Shown piece after piece: positions 18,445 through 27,023 of a stretch of DNA of 64,000 bases (positions are counted from its first letter, which is position 1; every line of letters begins with the position of its first letter). The notes beneath the pieces are model-generated. The model was not told the DNA's origin, did not search any database, and saw nothing but the letters and a program-made list of their open reading frames with translations. Made by a program: the position numbers and the translations under genes. The DNA is from an uncultured Vibrio sp. (GTDB lineage: Bacteria > Pseudomonadota > Gammaproteobacteria > Enterobacterales > Vibrionaceae): contig NZ_OY776223.1 of NCBI RefSeq assembly GCF_963675395.1, positions 1,798,001 through 1,862,000 of the forward strand, written 5' to 3'.

Positions 18445-21400
18445 ATGCGCTTTACTGATGTTTTTATTAAACGTCCAGTTTTAGCGGTATCAATCAGCTT
18501 TTTGATCGCATTGCTTGGTCTACAAGCAATCTTCAAAATGCAGGTTCGTGAATACCCTGAAATGACGAATACGGAAGTAACGGTTTCGACCAGTTACTAC
18601 GGTGCCAGTGCCGACCTAATCCAGGGCTTTATTACTCAGCCATTGGAACAAGCGGTCGCACAGGCTGATAATATCGATTATATGACTTCTCAATCGGTGC
18701 TTGGTAAATCTACCATCACTGTAAAAATGAAGTTGAATACTGACCCGAATGCGGCACTTTCAGACATTCTGGCAAAAACCAACTCGGTTCGCTCGCAACT
18801 ACCGAAAGAAGCCGAAGACCCTACCGTTACTATGTCGACAGGCTCGACAACAGCGGTACTGTATATCGGTTTTACCAGTGATGAGTTGTCTTCAAGTCAG
18901 ATCACCGATTACCTTGAGCGTGTAATCAACCCGCAGTTGTTTACTGTTAACGGTGTATCGAAAGTCGACCTATACGGTGGTATGAAATACGCGCTACGTG
19001 TTTGGCTAGACCCTGCAAAAATGGCAGCGTTTAACTTAACCGCGACTGACGTGATGGGTGTGTTAAGTGCCAACAACTATCAGTCTGCTACGGGTCAGGC
19101 TATCGGTGAATTTGTACTTTATAACGGCAGTGCAGATACACAGGTATCCAATGTTGATGAGCTGAAGAACCTTGTTGTTAGCAATGACGACGGCAATGTA
19201 ACTCGCTTAAGCGATATTGCTAAAGTGACGCTAGAAAAGAGCCACGATTCATATCGAGCGAGTGCAAATGGTCAGGAGGCGGTTGTTGCTGCAATTAATG
19301 CTGCACCAAGTGCCAACCCAATCAATATCGCAGCAGATGTACTTGATCTATTACCTCAGCTAGAGCGCAATTTGCCTAGTACGATCAAGATGAATGTTCT
19401 TTATGATTCAACTATCGCAATTAACGAATCCATTAACGAAGTAATCAAAACCATCGCTGAAGCTGCAGTGATCGTACTGATTGTTATCACTATATTCCTT
19501 GGTTCATTCCGTGCCGTAGTGATCCCTATTGTAACTATCCCACTCTCTTTGATCGGTGTGGCGATGGTAATGCAATCAATGGGGTTCTCTTGGAACCTGA
19601 TGACCCTACTGGCAATGGTTCTCGCCATTGGTCTGGTGGTAGATGATGCGATCGTTGTACTGGAAAACGTTGACCGACATATCAAGCTTGGTGAATCACC
19701 ATTCCGAGCGGCCATTATCGGTACGCGCGAAATTGCGGTTCCGGTTATCGCGATGACACTAACGTTGGGTGCGGTATACGCGCCGATCGCGCTGATGGGT
19801 GGTATCACAGGCTCGCTATTTAAAGAGTTCGCGTTAACCCTTGCGGGTGCGGTATTTGTATCAGGTATCGTGGCACTGACCCTATCACCAATGATGTGTT
19901 CAAAGATGCTTAAAGCCCATCAGGCACCAAGCAAGTTTGAGCAGAAAGTGCATAGCGTGTTAGAACGCATGACCAGCCGATACGCCAAAATGTTGGGGGC
20001 GGTGATGCAACACCGTCCAGTTGTGATTGGTTTTGCGTTGATTGTATTTGCCAGCTTGCCAATGCTGTTCAAGTTCATCCCAAGTGAACTGGCTCCATCT
20101 GAAGATAAAGGCGTGGTTGTATTGATGGGTACTGCTCCATCTAATTCAAACTTAGACTTTATCCAGAACACCATGAACCAAGTAAACAACATCCTGTCTG
20201 AGCAGCCAGAAGTTCAGTTTGCCCAGGTTTTCTCAGGTGTACCAAACTCTCACCAAGCGTTCGGTATTGCCTCTATGGTACCTTGGAGTGAGCGAGAAGC
20301 GAGCCAGGCTGACGTTACTGGTCGTGTAGGCGGATTGGTTGCGGACGTACCGGGAATGGCGGTAACAGCGTTCCAAATGCCTGAATTACCAGGTGCAGGT
20401 AGTGGTCTGCCAATTCAATTTGTTCTGACCACACCAAACGCATTTGAGAGTTTATTCTCTATCGCGACAGACGTATTGACGGAAGTGAAATCGAGCCCAA
20501 TGTTCGTTTATTCGGATCTTGATCTGAACTACGACTCGGCGACGATGAAAATTAACATCGACAAAGACAAAGCGGGCGCATACGGCGTAACCATGCAAGA
20601 CATTGGTGTGACATTAAGCACCATGATGGCTGATGGCTACGTCAACCGTATCGACCTTAATGGCCGTTCTTACGAAGTTATCCCTCAGGTAGAGCGTAAG
20701 TGGCGTCTAAATCCAGAGTCGATGAACAACTACTACGTACGTGCAGCTGACGGCAACGCGGTTCCACTGAGTAACCTGGTGACGATTGACGTGATTGCAG
20801 AGCCACGCTCACTGCCTCACTTCAACCAGCTGAACTCAGCAACGGTAGGTGCGGTACCAGCACCGGGCACGGCAATGGGTGATGCGATTAACTGGTTCGA
20901 AAACATCGCTGAAACGAAACTGCCAAGCGGCTACAACCATGACTACATGGGTGAAGCTCGTCAGTTTGTGACTGAAGGTAGTGCGCTATACGCAACGTTC
21001 GGTTTAGCCTTGGCGATCATCTTCTTGGTTCTGGCGATCCAGTTTGAATCCGTGAAAGATCCACTGGTTATCATGGTATCTGTGCCACTGGCAATTTGTG
21101 GCGCGTTGATTGCGCTTGCTTGGGGCGCGGCATCGATGAACATTTACTCTCAGGTTGGTTTGATTACCCTGGTAGGTCTTATCACCAAACACGGTATCTT
21201 GATCTGTGAAGTAGCGAAAGAAGAGCAGTTGCACAACAAACTGGGTAAAACAGAAGCAGTAATGGAAGCGGCAAAAGTTCGTCTGCGTCCTATTCTGATG
21301 ACAACTGCGGCGATGATCGCGGGTCTTATCCCACTGATGTACGCAACTGGTGCAGGTGCGGCTCAGCGCTTTAGTATCGGTATCGTAATCGTTGCGGGTC

Positions 21401-21567
21401 TGGCGATTGGTACTCTGTTTACCCTATTCGTACTGCCTGTTATTTACAGCTACTTAGCTGAAAAACACAAACCACTTCCAGTGTTTGTTGAAGACAAAGA
21501 TCTGGAAAAGTTGGCCCGTGTTGATGAAGCAAAAGCGGCCCAACGAGGATTAGCGGACAACCACTAA
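18445..21567 (+). CDS. vexB: RND multidrug efflux pump (VexB-like)
   Basis: The product has 1040 residues, normal for the HAE1 family. Twelve membrane helices are expected: TM1 at the N-terminus (VLAVSISFLIALLG), a block at about 335-540, TM7 near 530 and a block at about 850-1010. The proton-relay aspartate pair is in GLVVDDAIVV at about residue 400. Two large periplasmic porter loops lie between the blocks. It follows the adaptor gene by 11 bp with a GGAGG ribosome site. In V. cholerae the equivalent pump exports bile acids, detergents and antibiotics; substrate range here is inferred. Confidence 0.9.
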   Translation: MRFTDVFIKRPVLAVSISFLIALLGLQAIFKMQVREYPEMTNTEVTVSTSYYGASADLIQGFITQPLEQAVAQADNIDYMTSQSVLGKSTITVKMKLNTDPNAALSDILAKTNSVRSQLPKEAEDPTVTMSTGSTTAVLYIGFTSDELSSSQITDYLERVINPQLFTVNGVSKVDLYGGMKYALRVWLDPAKMAAFNLTATDVMGVLSANNYQSATGQAIGEFVLYNGSADTQVSNVDELKNLVVSNDDGNVTRLSDIAKVTLEKSHDSYRASANGQEAVVAAINAAPSANPINIAADVLDLLPQLERNLPSTIKMNVLYDSTIAINESINEVIKTIAEAAVIVLIVITIFLGSFRAVVIPIVTIPLSLIGVAMVMQSMGFSWNLMTLLAMVLAIGLVVDDAIVVLENVDRHIKLGESPFRAAIIGTREIAVPVIAMTLTLGAVYAPIALMGGITGSLFKEFALTLAGAVFVSGIVALTLSPMMCSKMLKAHQAPSKFEQKVHSVLERMTSRYAKMLGAVMQHRPVVIGFALIVFASLPMLFKFIPSELAPSEDKGVVVLMGTAPSNSNLDFIQNTMNQVNNILSEQPEVQFAQVFSGVPNSHQAFGIASMVPWSEREASQADVTGRVGGLVADVPGMAVTAFQMPELPGAGSGLPIQFVLTTPNAFESLFSIATDVLTEVKSSPMFVYSDLDLNYDSATMKINIDKDKAGAYGVTMQDIGVTLSTMMADGYVNRIDLNGRSYEVIPQVERKWRLNPESMNNYYVRAADGNAVPLSNLVTIDVIAEPRSLPHFNQLNSATVGAVPAPGTAMGDAINWFENIAETKLPSGYNHDYMGEARQFVTEGSALYATFGLALAIIFLVLAIQFESVKDPLVIMVSVPLAICGALIALAWGAASMNIYSQVGLITLVGLITKHGILICEVAKEEQLHNKLGKTEAVMEAAKVRLRPILMTTAAMIAGLIPLMYATGAGAAQRFSIGIVIVAGLAIGTLFTLFVLPVIYSYLAEKHKPLPVFVEDKDLEKLARVDEAKAAQRGLADNH

Positions 21568-21582
21568 TTCCCTGCCAAGCTA

Positions 21583-21608
21583 AAAGGTCACTTCGGTGGC
21601 CTTTTTTA
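21583..21608 (+). terminator. Terminator of the efflux operon
   Basis: AAGGTCAC-TTCG-GTGGCCTT is a tetraloop hairpin with one G-U pair, followed by T6. Confidence 0.9.
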
Positions 21609-21714
21609 TTGCCTTGCGTTTGCCGTACCTATCTCGATTTTTTGCATTCCAACTAGCGACTTTCCCGTATCAATTACTTAAAATGAGGGCAAATCAAAAG
21701 GAGTTTTAACCACT

Positions 21715-21966
21715 ATGTTTGATCCAAAGAAACTAGAGCAAATCGCCAAGCAGATTCATGACTCTATGCCAGCACCAGTGAAAGAGCTTGGTGCGGATGT
21801 TGATCAGAAAGTTCGCCAAGTCATTCAAGGTCAGCTTAACAAGCTTGATGTTGTCAGCCGTGAAGAGTTTGATGTACAGACTCAGGTTCTGCTTCGTACT
21901 CGTCAGAAGCTCACTGAGATGGAAGCAAAACTGGCCGAGCTTGAAGCGAAGCTGGCAGATAAATAA
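21715..21966 (+). CDS. ubiK: Ubiquinone biosynthesis accessory factor UbiK
   Basis: The product has 83 residues. The N-terminus [19 protein letters not shown] and the C-terminal coiled coil ([20 protein letters not shown], heptads of Leu) are typical of UbiK (YqiC, BMFP domain). It binds the UbiJ accessory protein and lipids and helps the soluble Ubi complex make ubiquinone under aerobic conditions. It has its own AAAGGAG ribosome site and its own terminator, so it is probably monocistronic. Confidence 0.93.
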   Translation: MFDPKKLEQIAKQIHDSMPAPVKELGADVDQKVRQVIQGQLNKLDVVSREEFDVQTQVLLRTRQKLTEMEAKLAELEAKLADK

Positions 21967-21988
21967 ACATCGTCTTTCGATAATATTT

Positions 21989-22017
21989 AAAGGCTGACAC
22001 TCAGGTGTCAGCCTTTT
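21989..22017 (+). terminator. Terminator after ubiK
   Basis: AAGGCTGACA-CTCAGG-TGTCAGCCTT stem, then T6. Confidence 0.92.
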
Positions 22018-22045
22018 TTGTGCTCAAACCAAACAAGCGATAAAC

Positions 22046-22079
22046 AAAAAAGGCTTGGTCAACGGCGACCAAGCCTTTT
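22046..22079 (-). terminator. Terminator of ilvC
   Basis: AAAAGGCTTGGTC and GACCAAGCCTTTT form the stem with T-rich tracts on both strands. It lies 176 bp beyond the ilvC stop, so the mRNA has a long 3' UTR that contains the palindromic element at 22133-22247. Confidence 0.88.
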
Positions 22080-22132
22080 AATTAGATGTTGTGTTTTGTA
22101 TTTATTGACCCCAGTCTGCCTGGAGTTCTTTT

Positions 22133-22247
22133 ACTGCGTTACTTTTGAGTATGTAAATTACGCAGTATTAAGATTTCATTTCTAGGAGAAGGCGCGGAGT
22201 TTACGATAGTAAATGAGCACCTTCGACACCGAAATGGAACCTTAAGG
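22133..22247. repeat. ERIC-like palindromic element in the ilvC 3' region
   Basis: Three nested stems are visible: CATTTC/GAAATG (22177/22231), GAAGG/CCTTC (22188/22220) and TTTAC/GTAAA (22200/22209). A separate CTGCGT/ACGCAG stem lies at 22134-22165. The core GGAGTTTAC-GATA-GTAAATGA closely resembles the core of the ERIC repeat as I remember it (GGAGCTTAC-ATAA-GTAAGTGA). The outer arms differ. No second copy was seen in this window. Confidence 0.55.
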
Positions 22248-22255
22248 CCAGTAAT

Positions 22256-23740
22256 TTAGCCGCCTACCGCGATACGCTTCATATCAGTCATGTAACCACG
22301 AAGCTCTTCACCGATGTATTCTACTGGGTGGTTGCGAAGCGTCTCATTCACCGCGATAAGTGTTGCGTTATCAACTTGGTTTGAAGTTTCGCCCAGACCT
22401 TTACCAATTACGTCAGTACCTACTTTAGGCATGAACTTCTCACGTAGTAGTGGAGTAGCAACGTTAGCAAATAGGTAGTTACCGTATTCCGCTGTATCAG
22501 AGATTACTACGTTCATCTCGTACAGGCGCTTACGTGCAATTGTGTTTGCGATTAGCGGTAGTTCATGTAGTGACTCGTAGTACGCTGACTCATCGATGAT
22601 ACCTGATGCAGTCATTGCTTCGAACGCTAGCTCAACACCTGCGCGAACCATCGCAATCATTAGAATGCCGTTGTCGAAGTACTCTTGCTCAGAGATTTCA
22701 ACGTCAGTTTCTGGGTAGTTTTCAAATGCTGTTTGACCCGTTTCTTCACGCCAGCCTAGTAGGTTCGCGTCATCGTTCGCCCAGTCAGCCATCATTGTGC
22801 TAGAGAAGTGACCAGAGATGATGTCATCCATGTGCTTGTTGTAAAGTGGACGCATTAGATCTTTTAGCTCTTCAGAAAGCTCAAATGCTTTGATCTTAGC
22901 TGGGTTAGACAGACGGTCCATCATGTGCGTGATGCCACCGAACTTCAGTGCTTCTGTTACTGTTTCCCAACCGTACTGAAGTAGTTTACCTGCGTAACCT
23001 GGGTCGATACCTTCAGCAACCATCTTCTCGTAACATACGATAGAACCTGCTTGTAGCATGCCACATAGGATAGTTTGCTCACCCATTAGGTCAGATTTAA
23101 CTTCTGCAACGAAAGAAGACTCTAGACAACCTGCACGGTGACCACCAGTCGCAGCCGCCCATGCTTTTGCGATTTCCAGACCGTCACCTTTAGGGTCGTT
23201 CTCTGGGTGAACCGCAATCAGCGTTGGAACACCAAAGCCACGCTTGTATTCTTCACGAACTTCGGTACCAGGACACTTAGGTGCAACCATTACAACCGTT
23301 AGGTCTTTACGAATTTGCATACCTTCTTCAACCACGTTGAAGCCGTGTGAATAACCTAGTGTCGCGCCTTCTTTCATTAGAGGCATTACTGTCTCAACAA
23401 CGTTAGAGTGCTGCTTGTCTGGAGTCAGGTTAACAACTAGATCCGCTTGAGGGATTAAAGTCTCGTAGCTGCCTACTTCAAAACCGTTGTCTTTGGCATT
23501 TTTAAATGACTGACGTTGCTCATCGATTGCTGCCTGACGAAGTGCGTATGACACATCCAGGCCAGAATCACGCATGTTTAGACCTTGGTTCAGGCCTTGA
23601 GCACCACAACCTACGATGACAACCTTCTTACCTTTTAGGTAGTCTGCTTCTGAAGCAAACTCACTGCGGTCCATAAAACGACAACGACCAAGTTGGTCTA
23701 GTTGCTCACGCAAGTTTAGAGTATTGAAATAGTTAGCCAT
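22256..23740 (-). CDS. ilvC: Ketol-acid reductoisomerase
   Basis: The product has 494 residues, the long class II form found in enteric bacteria and Vibrio. The NADPH site reads [21 protein letters not shown] near residues 37-57 (GxGxxG). The first C-terminal knotted domain carries the metal ligands in [10 protein letters not shown] and [11 protein letters not shown]; a second copy follows. It converts acetolactate and acetohydroxybutyrate to dihydroxy acids in valine/isoleucine/leucine synthesis. It is divergent from ilvY and should need IlvY plus substrate for expression. An AAAGGAGCACCCTAATG ribosome site decides the start. Confidence 0.97.
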   Translation of the reverse strand: MANYFNTLNLREQLDQLGRCRFMDRSEFASEADYLKGKKVVIVGCGAQGLNQGLNMRDSGLDVSYALRQAAIDEQRQSFKNAKDNGFEVGSYETLIPQADLVVNLTPDKQHSNVVETVMPLMKEGATLGYSHGFNVVEEGMQIRKDLTVVMVAPKCPGTEVREEYKRGFGVPTLIAVHPENDPKGDGLEIAKAWAAATGGHRAGCLESSFVAEVKSDLMGEQTILCGMLQAGSIVCYEKMVAEGIDPGYAGKLLQYGWETVTEALKFGGITHMMDRLSNPAKIKAFELSEELKDLMRPLYNKHMDDIISGHFSSTMMADWANDDANLLGWREETGQTAFENYPETDVEISEQEYFDNGILMIAMVRAGVELAFEAMTASGIIDESAYYESLHELPLIANTIARKRLYEMNVVISDTAEYGNYLFANVATPLLREKFMPKVGTDVIGKGLGETSNQVDNATLIAVNETLRNHPVEYIGEELRGYMTDMKRIAVGG

Positions 23741-23799
23741 TAGGGTGCTCCTTTAAGATTCTTCCGTAGAGGTCGGTATTAGTCTTACCGAATGAGTCC

Positions 23800-23828
23800 A
23801 TACTAGAACAGACATTTGATTGCTTAAA
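23800..23828 (-). promoter_or_regulatory. Weak ilvC promoter
   Basis: TTTAAG and TAGTAT are 17 bp apart on the minus strand. The poor match fits an activator-dependent promoter, and the IlvY-type operator lies 23 bp upstream of the -35 region. Confidence 0.5.
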
Positions 23829-23850
23829 GTGATATATTCACAATTAGTAA

Positions 23851-23865
23851 TTGCAAAAAATGCAA
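23851..23865. promoter_or_regulatory. IlvY operator
   Basis: TTGCA-N5-TGCAA is a perfect inverted repeat with the LysR T-N11-A layout, placed between ilvC and ilvY and 14 bp before the ilvY start. It matches the IlvY half-sites known from E. coli as I remember them, and should serve both activation of ilvC and autorepression. Confidence 0.75.
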
Positions 23866-23879
23866 CGCGGTAATTTTTT

Positions 23880-24770
23880 ATGAATATTAAAACAATCCGA
23901 CTGTTCCTTGATATCTGTGACAGCAAGAATTTTAGTAAGACAGCAGCCACCATGCACGTGAGTCCATCTGCTTTAAGTCGTCAGATTCAAAAATTGGAAG
24001 AAGAAATAGGCCACCCACTTTTTGTCAGGGATAACCGAAGTGTGGAGTTAACACCCGCCGGAGAAAAATTTCAGCCTGTGGCAATGAAGATGGTTCACGA
24101 CTGGACACAATTCCAATCTCAAATCAATGTACAGGACGATGTTCTGAAAGGTGAGGTGCGTTTATTCTGCTCCGTGACAGCAAGCTATAGCCACTTACCG
24201 CAGCTGCTCAACTCATTTCGCTTAAAACACCCCTTTATTGAGTTCAAATTACTGACTGGGGATCCGGCTCAAGCCATTGATAAGATAATGAATGATGAGG
24301 CTGACATCGCCATTTCTGCCATGCCGGAGCACCTTTCATCTAAAGTTGAATTCACCACTATCAGTGAAATTCCACTCTCAGTGATAGCGCCCATTGGTAT
24401 CAGCTCATGGGTAGAAGAGTTACATAAAGAACAGCCTGACTGGAGTAAGATTCCTTTCATTGTACCTGAGTCCGGCACTGCTAGAGACCGAGCCAATGCC
24501 TGGTTTAAAAAAATGAAAATTAAACCCAACATCTACGCGCAAATTTCTGGCCATGAAGCCATTGTCAGTATGGTGGCTCTAGGTTGTGGTGTCGGTATCG
24601 CACCAGATGTCGTTATTAATAACAGCCCAGTACGAGAGAGTATTCAGCGACTCTCATTTGCTCCGATCAAACCATTCCAACTCGGTGTGTGCTGTAAAAG
24701 ATCGCAACTGGAAAACTCATTAGTCAAAGCGTTATGGGAGTTAGCCGAGGGAAGCTTTATTGCTCAGTAA
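23880..24770 (+). CDS. ilvY: LysR-family activator of ilvC
   Basis: The product has 296 residues. The N-terminal winged helix covers residues 1-60 (FLDICDSKNFSKTAATMHVS, then PSALSRQIQKLEEEIGHPLF). The C-terminal two-lobed effector domain begins near residue 90. Divergence from ilvC with a shared operator identifies it as IlvY, which activates ilvC when acetolactate or acetohydroxybutyrate accumulates. Confidence 0.93.
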   Translation: MNIKTIRLFLDICDSKNFSKTAATMHVSPSALSRQIQKLEEEIGHPLFVRDNRSVELTPAGEKFQPVAMKMVHDWTQFQSQINVQDDVLKGEVRLFCSVTASYSHLPQLLNSFRLKHPFIEFKLLTGDPAQAIDKIMNDEADIAISAMPEHLSSKVEFTTISEIPLSVIAPIGISSWVEELHKEQPDWSKIPFIVPESGTARDRANAWFKKMKIKPNIYAQISGHEAIVSMVALGCGVGIAPDVVINNSPVRESIQRLSFAPIKPFQLGVCCKRSQLENSLVKALWELAEGSFIAQ

Positions 24771-24812
24771 TACCAATACCTAGCCATCTGAACATTGCCG
24801 CAATTGGTATCA
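24768..24812. repeat. Inverted repeat after ilvY
   Basis: ATACCAAT at 24771 and ATTGGTAT at 24803 are perfect complements with a loop of about 26 nt, starting at the ilvY stop codon. No T-run follows. It could be an mRNA 3' hairpin or a small intergenic repeat. Confidence 0.5.
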
Positions 24813-24935
24813 ACACATTAACAATATTTAATCTTTCCAAAAGGTCTCCTCAAGAGAAGCTTTCGTAAACTATTTCTGACAATTTATAGAAACAAACTGG
24901 CAAAGTTTTAACGATTTATCCCCCTAAATCGTGTT

Positions 24936-24966
24936 GGCTCGCATTAGTCACGCGAGCCTTCTTTTT
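24936..24966 (+). terminator. Terminator between ilvY and the two-component system
   Basis: GGCTCGC and GCGAGCC with a 9-base loop, then TTCTTTTTC. It lies 166 bp after ilvY and about 60 bp before the response-regulator start, so it may instead act in that gene's leader. Confidence 0.75.
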
Positions 24967-25023
24967 CATATTTCCCTCTCCCATCTTCACCAGTAAAGTA
25001 CCAGCTAAAACAGAGGAACCTCC

Positions 25024-25698
25024 GTGAAAATACTCATCATAGAAGATGACGCAACGACTAGAGAATTTGTCAGTAAAGGCCTGTCCGAACACGGTTACAT
25101 TGTTGACCAAGCCGAAGATGGCAAGAAAGGGTTGATGATGGCTCTCAGCTCAGAATACCAGCTCATCATCTTGGATAGGATGTTGCCCTACCTCGACGGA
25201 ATGAAAGTTCTCGCCGCTATCAAAGCCGCGGAAGCACAGCTCCCAGTTCTGATTTTAAGCGCGATGGATAGCGTCAATGATCGAGTGGATGGTTTACAGG
25301 CTGGCAGTGATGACTACTTAATTAAGCCCTTTGCTCTTGCAGAGTTAATTGCCCGAGTTGATATCATCATCAACCGCACTCAGAGGCCAACATCCAATCA
25401 GCACATTCTTAATTATCACTGTTTGCAGGTAGACCTTAAAGCACATAAAGTCACGTGCAATCAACAAGAGATAATCCTTCAACCCAAAGAGTTTCAACTT
25501 ATTCAATACTTTATCGAGCATAGCGAACAAGTGGTGTCACGCATGCGCTTGTTCGAAAATATCTGGAGTTATCACTTTGATCCCAAAACTAACGTCATCG
25601 ATGTCCACGTGGCTAACTTACGCCGTAAACTGGAAGAGGCTGGGTGTAGAGAACTCCTGCACACAGTAAGAGGAGTTGGTTATGTCCTTCGTCGATGA
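25024..25698 (+). CDS. OmpR/PhoB-family response regulator
   Basis: The product has 224 residues with a GTG start preceded by GAGG. The receiver domain is residues 1-115, with acidic residues EDD at 7-9, phospho-acceptor D51 (IILDRMLPY), a conserved Ser/Thr in LILSAMD and lysine in YLIKPFA. The C-terminal winged helix (about 130-222) includes LQPKEFQLIQYF and TNVIDVHVANLRRKL. It overlaps the sensor kinase gene by 17 bp, so the pair is co-translated. Its closest general resemblance is to CusR/QseB-type regulators; target genes are unknown. Confidence 0.92.
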   Translation: MKILIIEDDATTREFVSKGLSEHGYIVDQAEDGKKGLMMALSSEYQLIILDRMLPYLDGMKVLAAIKAAEAQLPVLILSAMDSVNDRVDGLQAGSDDYLIKPFALAELIARVDIIINRTQRPTSNQHILNYHCLQVDLKAHKVTCNQQEIILQPKEFQLIQYFIEHSEQVVSRMRLFENIWSYHFDPKTNVIDVHVANLRRKLEEAGCRELLHTVRGVGYVLRR

Positions 25699-26968
25699 CT
25701 ATGCGTTAACCCGTTCATCCGTATTTAAAACATTGGTGAGTTTGTTTCTAATTGTCACGATCACCAACATTGTCGTCATACACCAAGTATATAGGGACTC
25801 TAATAACTTCCACCATAAGCAGTTAAACAGGCAACTCAATGAAGAAATTCTGGAATTCAACTTTGCAGCTAAACAGAGCAAAGAAGAGGTCGAACAACTT
25901 TTAAAAACCAAACAAGCGACAGCGACACCTTTCTATTACCAGCTCATTGAAACAAGCGAATCAGACAACGTTAAACCGTACTATCCTGTCGAGCAGCAAA
26001 AGAACAGGCATAATATTTTAGTAGCTAACAACCTCCGATTAGAGATAGGGGTAGATAAAAGCGCGGTAGAAGCGTATCGAAAATCACTCACCCCGATGGT
26101 CTTCTCTGGCATCATCTTTCCTACTGCAGTCATGATCATGTCTGCACTATTTTTTACCGTACTGATTCTCAAGCGATTAGAAAAAGTGAATCACGCAATG
26201 AATCGCGTCCTGTGTGGAGAGCCCAATGTAAAAATTGCCGTATCTCGCCAAGACGATGAGTTTGATATATTAGCCATTCATCTGAATTTCATGATAGAGC
26301 AAATGGCGAAAAACGAGTCTAGCCTCAAATCTCTGACTACAGGGCTTGCTCATGACATGCGAACGCCAATGGCAAGGCTGAAGCTTCGCTTAGAAGATAT
26401 TATGGCTCAAAGCGATTTATCACCATCCCAAATGAGCAGCTTTTCAGCTTGTTATGATGAATTAGAACTGATTTTGTCATTGTTCAATAGCATGCTTGAA
26501 ATTGCAAAGCTCAACAGTGGCCAAGTGAATATCGGCAATGATAATGTCGATTTAGGTAAAGTCACCCAAGATGCCCTAGAGTTTATCTCTCCCGTCGCCG
26601 ATGAAAAAAACCAAACGTTAATGTTCAGAGAAGATACGCCCTGCGTTGTCACAGGCGATCGCTCTCTGCTTTTTCGAGCGGTGTTTAATCTATTAGAAAA
26701 TGCGGTTAAGTACACACCTAATGGAGGGCAGATCGAAGTTATTGCTGACTGCTTTGGTGTTGTTATCGCCGACTCTGGAATCGGCATTTCCGATTACGAC
26801 AAAATCTATGTTTGCCGTCCGATGTATCGTGCTGACCAGAGTCGTACGGAGTCAGGTAATGGTTTAGGGTTGTCTTTGGTCGATGCTGTGGTCAATTTGC
26901 ATAACGCGCACTTGTTTTTACGTGATAACACCCCGGGGCTACGTGCTCGACTCTATTTTGGAAGTTAG
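25682..26968 (+). CDS. Sensor histidine kinase
   Basis: The product has 428 residues from the ATG at 25682, which has AGGAG 6 bp upstream. Membrane helices at about 15-35 and 140-162 enclose a periplasmic sensor of about 105 residues. A HAMP-like region follows, then the H box GLAHDMRTP with phospho-acceptor H at about residue 224. The N box is NLLENAVKYTP, the G1 box DSGIGI and the G2 box GNGLGLSLV. The F-box region reads VCRPMYRADQSR, where most relatives have phenylalanine and glycine. The signal is unknown. It converges on the PTS gene. Confidence 0.9.
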   Translation: MSFVDDYALTRSSVFKTLVSLFLIVTITNIVVIHQVYRDSNNFHHKQLNRQLNEEILEFNFAAKQSKEEVEQLLKTKQATATPFYYQLIETSESDNVKPYYPVEQQKNRHNILVANNLRLEIGVDKSAVEAYRKSLTPMVFSGIIFPTAVMIMSALFFTVLILKRLEKVNHAMNRVLCGEPNVKIAVSRQDDEFDILAIHLNFMIEQMAKNESSLKSLTTGLAHDMRTPMARLKLRLEDIMAQSDLSPSQMSSFSACYDELELILSLFNSMLEIAKLNSGQVNIGNDNVDLGKVTQDALEFISPVADEKNQTLMFREDTPCVVTGDRSLLFRAVFNLLENAVKYTPNGGQIEVIADCFGVVIADSGIGISDYDKIYVCRPMYRADQSRTESGNGLGLSLVDAVVNLHNAHLFLRDNTPGLRARLYFGS

Positions 26969-26976
26969 ACAAAGAC

Positions 26977-27001
26977 AAAAAGGCTAAGTAAATACTCAGC
27001 C
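26977..27001 (-). terminator. Terminator of the PTS gene
   Basis: On the minus strand GGCTGAG-TATTTA-CTTAGCC is followed by T5. Stem contains one mismatch. Confidence 0.75.
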
Positions 27002-27023
27002 ATTAGCTTAATTAGACACTCTT

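Noticed and set aside
23741..23879. Leader-peptide attenuator for ilvC
   Set aside because: No short frame rich in branched-chain codons or terminator is present; IlvY control explains the region.
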